Shown here: positions 16,870 through 25,048 of the stretch, piece after piece
Layout: each line of letters starts with the position of its first letter
How positions within the stretch are numbered: position 1 is the first letter of the stretch
NCBI RefSeq assembly: GCF_025263565.1
Contig: NZ_CP079865.1
Location: 2,356,001-2,420,000 of the forward strand
Reading direction: 5' to 3'
Source: Mycobacterium sp. SMC-8
GTDB taxonomy: Bacteria; Actinomycetota; Actinomycetes; Mycobacteriales; Mycobacteriaceae
Length of the DNA stretch: 64,000 bases
Notes under the pieces: generated by a model
What the model saw: the letters and a program-made list of their open reading frames with translations, nothing else
Told to the model about the DNA's origin: nothing
Database searches by the model: none
Program-made: the position numbers and the translations under genes

Positions 16870-17175
16870 GTGGCCATGGCCGAGAGCGCGTTCACCAATA
16901 TCCTGGGCTGGCTGCACCAGGGCTACCCCCAGGGCGTCCCGCAGACGGACTACTTCGCCCTGCTGGCGTTGCTGGCACGGACCCTGACCGAGGACGAGGT
17001 CATCAAGGTCGCCCAGACGGTGCTCAAGGGCAACGACTCCGACACGGTGACGCCCGAAGAGATCCGCGCGGCGATCCATCTGGTCACCGATAAGGAACCC
17101 AACCCCGAAGAAGTGCACCAGGTCGCGGCGCGGCTGGCGTCGGTCGGCTGGCCGCTGGCGGCGCCGGCGCGCTGA
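16870..17175 (+). CDS. DUF3349 protein, end of pitA operon
   Basis: The 101-residue protein matches the DUF3349 pattern (WLHQGYPQGVPQTDYFALLALL, then acidic helix TEDEVIKVAQTVL, C-terminal ASVGWPLAAP). It starts with GTG at 16870, 5 bp after the small membrane gene; ATG at 16876 is an alternative two codons later. It is a paralogue of the protein encoded before menE. Both known structural work and function for this family are limited. Its last codons and stop lie in the first unit of a 45-bp tandem duplication. Confidence 0.8.
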   Translation: MAMAESAFTNILGWLHQGYPQGVPQTDYFALLALLARTLTEDEVIKVAQTVLKGNDSDTVTPEEIRAAIHLVTDKEPNPEEVHQVAARLASVGWPLAAPAR

Positions 17176-17260
17176 ACCTGATTGCGGGACTTTTCAACGC
17201 GGCTCCTGCCTCCCCGCTGAACTTGATTGCGGGACTCCTCAACGCGGCTCGTGCCTCGCC
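17171..17260. repeat. 45-bp tandem duplication
   Basis: Two adjacent units, 17171-17215 and 17216-17260, share about 40 of 45 bases, both starting GCTGAAC and containing TTGATTGCGGGACT-like sequence. The first unit includes the stop codon of the DUF3349 gene. A third partial unit may follow (GCTTGATCG). It looks like a local slippage or duplication event in the gap between convergent genes. Confidence 0.75.
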
Positions 17261-17282
17261 GCTTGATCGTCGCCCCGCTGAG

Positions 17283-17669
17283 TCAGCCCCGGGTGTCGCG
17301 GCGCAGCGGATGATCCTCGGGCACCTCGACGAAGATCAGCGTGACGCCGTCCGGATCGGTGACATGCATCTCGTGCAGCCCCCACGGTTCGCGCCGCGCC
17401 TCCCGCATGATCGGCACTCCACACTCCCGCAGTTGGTTCTGGGTCGCCGACAGGTCGCGCACCTGCAGCCACAACGCGCCCGGGAACGGCGGCGCGCCGC
17501 CGGCGGGGGCGCCGTGCCCGGCAAGCTCAATCAGCGCCTGGCCGGCGTAGAACACCATGCCGCCCGGATACTCGCGGGCAATTGCGAGACCGAGGCCGTC
17601 GCGGTAGAAGGCCACCGACCGGGCGTAGTCCCTGGGACGGAACAGCACGCGACTGGCCAGGATCTCCAT
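17283..17669 (-). CDS. VOC/glyoxalase-family protein
   Basis: The 128-residue single VOC module has the paired beta-alpha-beta-beta-beta units: SRVLFRPRDYARSVAFYRDGLGL at the start, and the second half with HEMHVTDPDGVTLIFVEVPE. His and Glu residues in these strands could bind a metal. Equivalent to Rv0546c by position. VOC proteins include glyoxalases, dioxygenases and resistance proteins; nothing here fixes the substrate. It precedes the acyl-CoA synthetase on the same strand order but reads toward the pitA cluster. Confidence 0.78.
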   Translation of the reverse strand: MEILASRVLFRPRDYARSVAFYRDGLGLAIAREYPGGMVFYAGQALIELAGHGAPAGGAPPFPGALWLQVRDLSATQNQLRECGVPIMREARREPWGLHEMHVTDPDGVTLIFVEVPEDHPLRRDTRG

Positions 17670-17691
17670 GCCAGTGTGTCTACCACGCCAC

Positions 17692-19227
17692 TCAGCCGAT
17701 CTGTCGGCCCGCTCCGACCCAGTGCGGTTCGCGCAGGGCGCGTTTGAGCAGCTTGCCGCTCGGGTTGCGGGGCAGCACGGCGACGAAGTCGACGGATTTG
17801 GGCAGTTTGTACCCCGCCAGTCGGTCGCGCGCGAACGCGATCAGTTCGGCCTCGCTGGGATCGGCACCGCGGGCGGCGACCACGACGGCCTTCACCGCCT
17901 CGCCCCACCGTGGGTCCGGCACCCCGATGACGGCGACGTCGGCGACGGCCGGATGGGTCATCAGCACGTTCTCGACCTCCGCCGGGTACACGTTCTCGCC
18001 GCCCGAGACGATCATGTCCTTGATCCGGTCGTGCAGAAACAGGTAGCCGTCGGCGTCGACGAAGCCGGCGTCGCCGGTCTTGAGCCAACCGTCCGGGGTC
18101 AGCGTCGCCGCGGTGGCATCGGGGTTGTTCCAGTAGCCGAGCATGTTCTGCGCCGAACGGGTCCACACCTCACCGACGGCCCCGGGTGCGACGTCAGCGC
18201 CGTCCTCGCCGACGATCCGGATCTGCACCCACCGATACGGTTTGCCGCAGGAGCGCAACAGTTCGGGCACGTGGTCGGGACCGTCGAGTTGGGTGATCGA
18301 GCCCGTGGTCTCGGTCATGCCGTACACCTGGGCGAAGATCCCGCCGAATCGTTCGATGCCGCGGACCAGCACGTCGTCGCTGATCGGTGACGCGCCGTAG
18401 ACGATGACCCGCAAATGCGAGAAGTCGACAGTGTCGACCCCGTCGGTGTCGAGGAGGAACTGGATCACCGCGGGCACCAGCAGCATGTTGGTGACACGGT
18501 GCCGTGCAACGGAATCCAGGATCGCGGCCGGTTCGACGTCGCGCAGCACGACGGTCTTCGCGCCCTGCCACAAACCGGCCAGCGCCCACCCGGAGCCGGC
18601 CATGTGGAACAGCGGCATCACCGCCAGGCTGACGGCGTCGGCGTCGAACTGCCACGGGCCGGCCACCCCGCCGGTCTTGCAGACGTAGTTGGTGTTGCTC
18701 AGCATCACGCCCTTGGGCAGGCCGGTGGTGCCCGAGGTGTACATCAGGAACACCAGGTCGTCGGGTCCGGTGACCACGCCCGGGTCGACGGCCGGATGCT
18801 CCGCGACCCACTCGTGGAACGCGGGCCAGCGGGCGTGGCTGCCGATCACCACGATGTCGGCGTCCAACTCCGCCTCGATCGCTTCGAGGTGACCGGCGAA
18901 CTCCTCGCCGACCACGACGATGCGGGCTCCGGAGTCGACGATGACGTGACGCATCTCCGGGGCGGCCAGCCGCCAGTTCACCGGCACGCCGACCGCCCCG
19001 ATCTTCGCCAAACCGAAAGCAACATCGAAGAATTCGATGCCGTTCTTCTCCACGAACGCGACCCGGTCGCCGGATCCGACACCGGATCCCAGGAACGCCT
19101 GGGCGACCCTGTTGGACCGGTCGTCGAGTTCCCCGTAGGTGACCGTGGTGTCACCGGCCACCAGCGCCGGCGCGCCGGGGCGCTGCCGTCCGTGGCCGCG
19201 GACGATGTCGGCGAGGTTGCGGAACAA
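17692..19227 (-). CDS. fatty-acyl-CoA synthetase (FadD-type)
   Basis: ANL-family ligase of 511 residues. The P-loop YTSGTTGLPKG is at 163-173, the A5 motif YGMTETTGS near 300, the A7 acidic TGDAG motif in the C-terminal third, the hinge DRIKDMIVSGGENVYPAEVE and the terminal catalytic lysine in NPSGKLLKR. It activates a carboxylic acid through an acyl-adenylate to a CoA thioester. It follows the SDR gene by 6 bp on the same strand, so the two form an operon. Chain length or substrate class cannot be read off. Confidence 0.88.
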   Translation of the reverse strand: MFRNLADIVRGHGRQRPGAPALVAGDTTVTYGELDDRSNRVAQAFLGSGVGSGDRVAFVEKNGIEFFDVAFGLAKIGAVGVPVNWRLAAPEMRHVIVDSGARIVVVGEEFAGHLEAIEAELDADIVVIGSHARWPAFHEWVAEHPAVDPGVVTGPDDLVFLMYTSGTTGLPKGVMLSNTNYVCKTGGVAGPWQFDADAVSLAVMPLFHMAGSGWALAGLWQGAKTVVLRDVEPAAILDSVARHRVTNMLLVPAVIQFLLDTDGVDTVDFSHLRVIVYGASPISDDVLVRGIERFGGIFAQVYGMTETTGSITQLDGPDHVPELLRSCGKPYRWVQIRIVGEDGADVAPGAVGEVWTRSAQNMLGYWNNPDATAATLTPDGWLKTGDAGFVDADGYLFLHDRIKDMIVSGGENVYPAEVENVLMTHPAVADVAVIGVPDPRWGEAVKAVVVAARGADPSEAELIAFARDRLAGYKLPKSVDFVAVLPRNPSGKLLKRALREPHWVGAGRQIG

Positions 19228-19233
19228 CGCTTT

Positions 19234-20118
19234 TCAGTCCTTGGGCTGCATCCGTTGGCGTTTCATGATGGTGTCCACCGCCGCCGGCGCGACGCTGTTC
19301 ATCGCGTGCGCGGTGACCGCGATGCGGGGTGCGATGTGGACCGGGCGGTGGCGCGCGGCGGTGACGATCCAGCCCGCCGCTTCGTCGGCGGACAGTCCGG
19401 GCAGCCCGTCGTACGCCCGTGTCGGTGCGATCATCGGTGTCTTCACCAGCGGGTAGTACAGCGTGGTGGACTGCACGCCGCGGTCGGACCATTCGGTCTC
19501 GATGATGCGGCTGATCGACGACAGCGCCGCCTTCGAGGCGTTGTAAACGCCGAACAGTGGCGGGGATTCGGTCTTCACACCCCAGGTGGACACGTTGATG
19601 ATGTGGCCGTCGCCGCGCTCGAGCATGCCGGGGGCGAACCCGCGGATCAGGCGCAGCGGTCCGTAGTAGTTCAGCATCATGGTGCGCTCGACGTCGTGCC
19701 AGCGCTCCAGCGACTCCTCCAGCGGCCGTCGGATGGACCGTCCGGCGTTGTTGACCAGGATGTCGACACCGCCGAGCTGGTCGGAGACCGTCGCGACGAG
19801 CGCGTCGACGGCGTCCAGGTCGGACAGGTCGCACGCGTGCGCGCTCGCCTGCCCGCCGGCGGCGGTGATGCGGGTGACGACCTCGTCAAGCAGGTCACCG
19901 CGCCGGGCCACCACGACGACGGTGGCTCCGCGGCGGGCCAGCTTCTCCGCGGCGGCCTCACCGATGCCCGACGATGCCCCGGTCAGCAGAACGCGCTTGC
20001 CTCTCAGGTCGACGAGCTGCCGGCCGGCCCGGTTCAGCAGCGTGGGAAGTATCGGGGGGCGCATGCTGGTCAGCACGACCTGCTCGGCCAGCCGCCGCAG
20101 CGGGTTCCTGCTACTCAC
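19234..20118 (-). CDS. short-chain dehydrogenase/reductase (Rv0547c-like)
   Basis: The 294-residue SDR has the cofactor motif TGASSGIG near residues 46-53, NNAG near 127, a catalytic Ser in NVSTWG and the YNASK active site. The N terminus (about 1-35) is hydrophobic with a basic patch, consistent with membrane association. It lies between menB and an acyl-CoA ligase, 6 bp from the latter. Position matches Rv0547c. Substrate is unknown; lipid-related by context. Confidence 0.85.
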   Translation of the reverse strand: MSSRNPLRRLAEQVVLTSMRPPILPTLLNRAGRQLVDLRGKRVLLTGASSGIGEAAAEKLARRGATVVVVARRGDLLDEVVTRITAAGGQASAHACDLSDLDAVDALVATVSDQLGGVDILVNNAGRSIRRPLEESLERWHDVERTMMLNYYGPLRLIRGFAPGMLERGDGHIINVSTWGVKTESPPLFGVYNASKAALSSISRIIETEWSDRGVQSTTLYYPLVKTPMIAPTRAYDGLPGLSADEAAGWIVTAARHRPVHIAPRIAVTAHAMNSVAPAAVDTIMKRQRMQPKD

Positions 20119-20174
20119 GGACCGGAGTCTATTTCCAGCGCGAAATCGCCTTGCACGTCCACGGGGTGCGGTGC

Positions 20175-21098
20175 CTAGAAGTAGCGGGGGAACGGCGACC
20201 AGTCCGGGTCGCGTTTCTCCAGGAACGCGTCGCGGCCCTCGACCGCCTCGTCGGTCATGTACGCCAGCCGGGTGGCCTCACCGGCGAACAGCTGCTGACC
20301 CACCAGGCCGTCGTCGGGCAGGTTGAACGCGTACTTGAGCATCCGGATGGCCTGCGGCGACTTGCCGTTGATCTCTGAAGCCCATTGCAGCGCGACATTT
20401 TCCAGCTCGGCATGGTCGACCACCTCGTTCACCGCGCCCATCGCGTGCATCTGCTCGGCGGTGTAGGGCCGGCCCAGGAAGAAGATCTCACGGGCGAATT
20501 TCTGGCCGGCTTGGCGGGCCAGGTACGCCGACCCGTAGCCGCCGTCGAAGGAGCCGACGTCGGCGTCGGTTTGCTTGAAGCGGGCGTGCTCGCGGCTGGC
20601 CAGCGTCAGGTCGCACACCACGTGCAGCGAGTGCCCGCCGCCGGCTGCCCATCCGTTGACCAGACAGATCACCGGCTTGGGCATGAACCGGATCAGCCGC
20701 TGCACCTCGAGGATGTGCAGCCGTCCGGCCCGCGCCGGGTCCACGGTCTCGGCGGTCTCCCCGGACGCGTACTGGTAGCCGCTGCGGCCGCGGATGCGCT
20801 GGTCGCCGCCGGAGCAGAACGCCCAGCCGCCGTCTTTCGGCGAGGGTCCGTTGCCGGTCAGCAGCACCACCCCGACGTCGGAGGACATCCTGGCGTGGTC
20901 GAGGACGCGGTAGAGCTCGTCGACGGTGTGCGGGCGGAACGCGTTGCGCACCTCGGGGCGGTCGAAGGCCACCCGGACCGTCGGCTTGCGTTCACCGCCG
21001 GCGATGTGGCGGTGGTAGGTGATGTCGGTCAGGTCATCGAAACCGGCCACCGGCTCCCACAGGCCGGCGTCGAACGGATTGCTCGCAGGGTCAGACAC
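20175..21098 (-). CDS. menB: 1,4-dihydroxy-2-naphthoyl-CoA synthase MenB
   Basis: Crotonase-family enzyme that closes the second ring of menaquinone, converting o-succinylbenzoyl-CoA to DHNA-CoA. The 307 residues include the oxyanion-hole segments FCSGGDQRIRG and WAAGGGHSLHVVCDL, and the catalytic DVGSFDGGYGSAYLAR segment carrying the Asp and Ser of MenB; the C-terminal SPFPRYF end is typical. It receives substrate from MenE (13.6 kb). It is transcribed away from the HAD gene with a 91-bp gap. Confidence 0.95.
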   Translation of the reverse strand: MSDPASNPFDAGLWEPVAGFDDLTDITYHRHIAGGERKPTVRVAFDRPEVRNAFRPHTVDELYRVLDHARMSSDVGVVLLTGNGPSPKDGGWAFCSGGDQRIRGRSGYQYASGETAETVDPARAGRLHILEVQRLIRFMPKPVICLVNGWAAGGGHSLHVVCDLTLASREHARFKQTDADVGSFDGGYGSAYLARQAGQKFAREIFFLGRPYTAEQMHAMGAVNEVVDHAELENVALQWASEINGKSPQAIRMLKYAFNLPDDGLVGQQLFAGEATRLAYMTDEAVEGRDAFLEKRDPDWSPFPRYF

Positions 21099-21101
21099 GT
21101 C

Positions 21102-21189
21102 TCAAACGTTATCGAAGCGGAATACCGGGCAGCGCCCGACCAACGCTTCGAACTCGTCGGGATGGGATCCGGTCACCAGGGCCCGGTCG
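21102..21189 (-). pseudogene. possible 3' remnant of a lost gene (PIN/VapC-like tail)
   Basis: After the HAD stop a second frame continues for about 28 codons as DDRALVTGSHPDEFEALVGR and CPVFRFDNV before its own stop. The segment has G/C-rich third positions and resembles the last strand of PIN-domain toxins (LVT.d..dFeAL). In M. tuberculosis the vapBC3 toxin-antitoxin pair occupies the slot after menB. It may be the stump of such a gene; chance similarity over so short a stretch is possible. Confidence 0.25.
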
Positions 21190-21897
21190 TCACAGTTCGA
21201 TGCCGTGGGCCCGCAGGGCCGCGAGCAACCCGTCCCTGCGTTCCCGGGTGGGCAACGGATCGACGAGCGCGAACGCGCAGCCCAGCGCGCGGGCACCGCC
21301 GTCGGCTTCGTCGCTGTCCCCGACCATCAGCGCCCGCTCGGCGGGCACGCCCAGCCGATCCAGCGCGGTCTGGAAGATCGCCGGACCGGGTTTGACGGCG
21401 CCCACCTCGAACGACAGCACGAACTCGTCGACGTGGGCCCGGCCGCCGAGCGCCCCGAACGCGGGCCGGATGTCGAACGCGATGTTGGAGACCACCGCGG
21501 TTCTGATTCCGCGCCGGCTCAGACCGTCGAGCACGGCCACGGTGTCGGGGTACGGCGTCCAGCAGGCCGGGTCGATCACCCTGCTGTACAGCGACTCCGC
21601 GTGGTGATCGGCGAGTCCTGACTCACGCAGCACGTGCAGATAGGCCTCACGGTGCAGGTGTGGGGCCAGATCGCGGCTCATCCACGCCTGCAGCGCATCG
21701 GGTGTCATGGGCACCGACCTGCCGGTCGGCGCGGTCAGGCGGCGCATCAACTCGGCCTGCACATGCCCGTCGATCTCACGGTTGCCCTCGGGGGTCATCG
21801 GGCTGTCGAGTTCCATCTCGGCGAACCAGCCGTCGTCCTCTTCGAGCCGAAACAGCGTCCCGGAGAAGTCGAACAGCACCGCCTGCAGGTCAGCCAC
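21190..21897 (-). CDS. HAD-superfamily hydrolase
   Basis: The 235-residue protein has HAD motif I as LFDFSGTLF (nucleophile Asp10), motif II in AVVSNIAFD, motif III Lys in VGAVKPGPAIF and motif IV GDSDEAD. A helical cap inserts after motif I (about 15-95). Motif I has Ser in place of the second, acid-base Asp (DxS instead of DxD), which is found in some non-phosphatase or slow HAD enzymes. It is encoded between menB and a glycosyltransferase cluster and reads as a single gene. Substrate unknown. Confidence 0.82.
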   Translation of the reverse strand: MADLQAVLFDFSGTLFRLEEDDGWFAEMELDSPMTPEGNREIDGHVQAELMRRLTAPTGRSVPMTPDALQAWMSRDLAPHLHREAYLHVLRESGLADHHAESLYSRVIDPACWTPYPDTVAVLDGLSRRGIRTAVVSNIAFDIRPAFGALGGRAHVDEFVLSFEVGAVKPGPAIFQTALDRLGVPAERALMVGDSDEADGGARALGCAFALVDPLPTRERRDGLLAALRAHGIEL

Positions 21898-21948
21898 CCC
21901 ACCATCCTGCCAGGTGTGAAAACTTCGCTGATTGGCTAATTAGCGCCC

Positions 21949-22704
21949 ATGACTGTGTTCGACGACCTGCCGGAACCCGTCGTCGTGGTGGTGCCCGCGC
22001 ACAACGAGGCGGCCCACCTGCCGGGCTGCCTGCGCGCGGTGACGACGGCGGCGTTGTGCGTGCCGAACCCGGTCACCACGGTCGTCGTCCTGGACTCGTG
22101 TGACGACGGCAGCGACGCGCTGGCCGGGCGATTCGGCCCCGACGTTCACTTCGTGACCATCGACGCGGGCAACGTCGGGGCCGCCCGGGCCGCCGGCTTC
22201 GAATACGCGCGCGCATTGCCGGCCCTCGTCGGAGCCGACGCGTGGTACGCGACCACCGACGCCGACAGCGTCGTGGACTCCGATTGGCTGGTCCGAATGA
22301 CCGATCCGGACCGTCACGCCGACGCGGACATGGTGCTCGGCGTGGTGCATGTCCCGGTGTGGCGCCACTTCTCGCCGGCGCTGGCGCGCCGGTATCTGCG
22401 TGCCTACCGTGCCAAGAGCGCCCCCGGACAGGGACACGGTCACATCCACGGCGCCAACATGGGTTTCGCGGCATCGGCCTACTGGAGCGTCGGCGGCTTC
22501 CGCGCGTTGCCCAGCAGCGAGGACGTCGACCTGGTGGAACGATTCGAAGCGGCGGGACTGCGGGTGCACCGCGACCGGCGCCTGTCGGTGGCGACGTCGG
22601 ATCGTCGGAACGGCCGCGCCCCAGAAGGTTTCGCGAAGTACCTGCGTGACCTCGACGGGGCCGAACACTCGGACGACCCGTGTCCAACGGGGCTGAGCGC
22701 GTGA
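21949..22704 (+). CDS. family 2 glycosyltransferase, first gene of a four-gene cluster
   Basis: GT-A enzyme of 251 residues with PAHNEA at 16-21, the VVLDSCDDGS segment, a DAD metal motif at about 104-106 (TTDADSVV), GANMGF near 170 and the ED motif in SSEDVDLVERF. It starts 51 bp from the divergent HAD gene. Its stop overlaps the next GTG by 4 bp. The following three genes (acyl-CoA dehydrogenase-like, PIG-L deacetylase, SAM methyltransferase) overlap in the same way, so the glycosyl product probably is further modified by them. The acceptor is unknown. Confidence 0.82.
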   Translation: MTVFDDLPEPVVVVVPAHNEAAHLPGCLRAVTTAALCVPNPVTTVVVLDSCDDGSDALAGRFGPDVHFVTIDAGNVGAARAAGFEYARALPALVGADAWYATTDADSVVDSDWLVRMTDPDRHADADMVLGVVHVPVWRHFSPALARRYLRAYRAKSAPGQGHGHIHGANMGFAASAYWSVGGFRALPSSEDVDLVERFEAAGLRVHRDRRLSVATSDRRNGRAPEGFAKYLRDLDGAEHSDDPCPTGLSA

Positions 22705-23642
22705 ACGCCGGCCTGGTTCGCGACTGGCTCGCCGCAGGGGACCTGGACCTGCCGCTCCCCGGCCGCGGCCGCACCGCGCAACGGTGGGCGCAGCTCACCG
22801 CGCTCGCCGAACTCGACCTCACCGCAGCACGATTGGCCGAGGCCCACACTGACGCGGTCGCCATCCTGGCCGAACTCTGCGGAGATACGCCGCCGCCGGG
22901 GCAGCTGTGGGGGGTGTGGGCGGCCGAGTCCAGCGAGGCATCACTGACCGCCATCGTCGAGGGAGCCCAGGTGCTGCTCGAAGGCACCAAGACGTGGTGC
23001 TCCGGGGCGGGGTTGTGCTCACATGCGCTCGTCACCGCGAGACTGCCGTCAGGAGAGCGTGGCCTGTACGGGGTCGACCTGTCCGGCCGCGGGGTGCGGG
23101 GGCTGCCCGGCCGGTGGAGCAATGCGGGCATGGCCGAATCTGACACGCGCTCAGTGCAATTCCACGGCGCACCGGCCACCCCCGTCGGTGCACCCGGTGA
23201 GTACTTGAGCCGGCCCGGCTTCTGGCACGGTGCGGTCGGGGTGGCGGCGTGCTGGCTGGGCGGCGCCCGGGCCGTCGCCGCGGCGCTGTACGACCGGGTG
23301 CGTGGCGGCCGGGGCGACGCGCACACCGCGGCGCATCTGGGTGCGGTCGACGCCGCCCTGAGTGCTGCCGCGGCGACGCTGACGGTGACCGCGGCCGAAG
23401 TCGACGCCGATCCGGCCGACAAGGCCGGACGCGCGGAACTGCTGGCTCGCCGGGCGCGCGCCGTGGTGGAGACAGCCGTCGACGAGACCCTCACCCGCAC
23501 CGCCCGCGCGCTCGGCCCGACGCCGTTGTGCGCGGACCCCGTGCACGCCCAGCGGGTGGCCGACCTGAGCGTCTACGTCCGGCAAAGTCACGCCGAACGC
23601 GATCTGGAGCGGTTGGGCGCGCTGGCCGGGGAGGCGACGTGA
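22701..23642 (+). CDS. acyl-CoA dehydrogenase-like protein
   Basis: The 313-residue product resembles acyl-CoA dehydrogenases in its middle segment (LEGTKTWCSGAGLCSHALVTAR) and a C-terminal four-helix region with HTAAHLGAVDAALSAAAATL and YVRQSHAERDLERL. It is shorter than typical family members (about 380) because the N-terminal helical domain is reduced, and the usual catalytic Glu cannot be located. GTG at 22701 overlaps the glycosyltransferase stop; an earlier GTG at 22680 is possible. It may oxidise a substrate other than acyl-CoA. Coupled with the PIG-L gene by GTGA. Confidence 0.7.
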   Translation: MNAGLVRDWLAAGDLDLPLPGRGRTAQRWAQLTALAELDLTAARLAEAHTDAVAILAELCGDTPPPGQLWGVWAAESSEASLTAIVEGAQVLLEGTKTWCSGAGLCSHALVTARLPSGERGLYGVDLSGRGVRGLPGRWSNAGMAESDTRSVQFHGAPATPVGAPGEYLSRPGFWHGAVGVAACWLGGARAVAAALYDRVRGGRGDAHTAAHLGAVDAALSAAAATLTVTAAEVDADPADKAGRAELLARRARAVVETAVDETLTRTARALGPTPLCADPVHAQRVADLSVYVRQSHAERDLERLGALAGEAT

Positions 23643-24406
23643 CCACCGCCCAGCTGGACAACACCGCCAGGCTGGCCGCCTGCCCGCTCGCCGAAGGCGG
23701 TACCGCCGAACAGGTGTGGACTTCGGCCGGCTTGTCGCTGCCCCGGCTCGATCTGTGCGACTGCGCCGAACTGGTGGTCGTCGGCGCACACCCCGATGAC
23801 GAGACCCTGGGATTCGGCGGGGCGGTGGCATCGCTGGCCGAAGCCGGTGTGCCGGTGCAGATCGTGTCGTCCAGCGATGGCGGCGCCGCGTTTCCGGATG
23901 CGTCACCGCTGCAGCGGTATCGGCTGGAGAAGACCCGCAGGGCCGAATTGCACAGCGCGGCAAATGTTCTCGGGGTAGCGCCGCCGATCAGTTTGGGGCT
24001 GCCCGACGGACAGCTCGCGCAGCACGAACAGCGGCTCTCCGATCTGCTCACCGAGATCCTGGCCGACCGGTCGCCGGGAACCTGGTGCGCCGCGACATGG
24101 CGGGGCGACGGGCACCCTGACCACGAAGCCGTCGGCCGGGCCGCCGCGGTGGCCGCGCAGCGCACCGGCGTCACGCTCGTCGAGTATCCGGTGTGGATGT
24201 GGCACTGGGCGCTGCCGGATGACCGGGCGGTGCCGTGGCAGCGCACCTACACCGTGCCCCTCACGCCGGTCGCGTCGCAACGCAAACTCACTGCCGCGCA
24301 GTGCTTTCTCAGTCAGTTCACGCCACCGTCGCCCGGCGCGGAGCCGGTGTTGCCGCCGTATGTCCTGTCGCGGCAGTTGGCGGTGGGGGAGGTGGTCTTC
24401 CGCTGA
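23639..24406 (+). CDS. PIG-L family deacetylase
   Basis: The 255-residue LmbE/PIG-L protein has the zinc and catalytic motif AHPDDE at 50-55 and the second zinc ligand segment GDGHPDHEAVG near 150-160. Family members remove the N-acetyl group from GlcNAc-containing lipids or thiol precursors (for example MshB, Mca). GTG at 23639 overlaps the preceding stop. Its neighbours, a GT2 upstream and a NodS-like methyltransferase downstream, suggest that it deacetylates an amino sugar made in the same pathway, but this is inference. Confidence 0.85.
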   Translation: MTTAQLDNTARLAACPLAEGGTAEQVWTSAGLSLPRLDLCDCAELVVVGAHPDDETLGFGGAVASLAEAGVPVQIVSSSDGGAAFPDASPLQRYRLEKTRRAELHSAANVLGVAPPISLGLPDGQLAQHEQRLSDLLTEILADRSPGTWCAATWRGDGHPDHEAVGRAAAVAAQRTGVTLVEYPVWMWHWALPDDRAVPWQRTYTVPLTPVASQRKLTAAQCFLSQFTPPSPGAEPVLPPYVLSRQLAVGEVVFR

Positions 24407-25026
24407 CTCCCCGGCTTCCCGACAGCTATTTCGACCGCATGTATGCGCAGGCGGCCGACCCATGGCGGCTGGAAAGCCGGTGGTATGAGCGGCGCAAGTA
24501 CGACATCACCGTGGCATTGCTGCCGTACGCCCGCTACCGGCATGCCTTCGAGCCGGGCTGTTCGATCGGCGTGCTCACCCAGAGGCTGACCGGCCGCTGT
24601 GATCACCTCACCAGCTCCGACGTCAGTGTGGCGGCACTGGATTCCACACACCGCCGACTGCTCGGCGCAGGTGTGCGGGACAAGGTGACGCTGCTGCGCG
24701 GCTCACTCGATGGGCCCTGGCCCGCCGGGCCTTTCGACCTGGTGGTGCTTTCGGAGGTCTGCTACTACCTCGCGCCGGCGACGTTGCGGGAGGTCCTGGA
24801 CCGTGAGGTACCCCGCCTGCGACCAGCGGCGACCGTGCTCGCCGCACATTGGCGCCACGACGTCGAGGACTATCTGATGAACGGCGACCACGCCCACGAC
24901 ATCATCGGCGCCACCGACGGACTGCATCATCTGGGTGGGTACCGCGACACCGACGTGGTGATCGACGTGTTCGACACCGCCGGCGCGACGTCGGTGGCCG
25001 CCCGCACCGCCGTCCCCGGCGCCTGA
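24403..25026 (+). CDS. NodS-like SAM-dependent methyltransferase with CTG start
   Basis: The 207-residue protein has the sequence DSYFDRMYAQAADPW near its N terminus and motif I FEPGCSIGVLT near 48-58, a pattern shared with NodS-type N-methyltransferases. No ATG, GTG or TTG precedes this conserved region in a sensible place; the first ATG (24439) would cut into it. A CTG at 24403 overlaps the PIG-L stop as CTGA, mirroring the ATGA/GTGA junctions upstream, and is preceded by a GGGGGAGGTGG ribosome-binding stretch at 7 bases. Amino-sugar N-methylation after PIG-L deacetylation is a plausible role. Confidence 0.78.
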   Translation: MTPRLPDSYFDRMYAQAADPWRLESRWYERRKYDITVALLPYARYRHAFEPGCSIGVLTQRLTGRCDHLTSSDVSVAALDSTHRRLLGAGVRDKVTLLRGSLDGPWPAGPFDLVVLSEVCYYLAPATLREVLDREVPRLRPAATVLAAHWRHDVEDYLMNGDHAHDIIGATDGLHHLGGYRDTDVVIDVFDTAGATSVAARTAVPGA

Positions 25027-25048
25027 CCCTCTTCCCCACCTTCAGAGG

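Noticed and set aside
20119..20174. Possible hairpin between the SDR and menB genes
   Set aside because: Only short, imperfect complementarity was seen in this 56-bp gap; not distinguishable from chance at this GC content.
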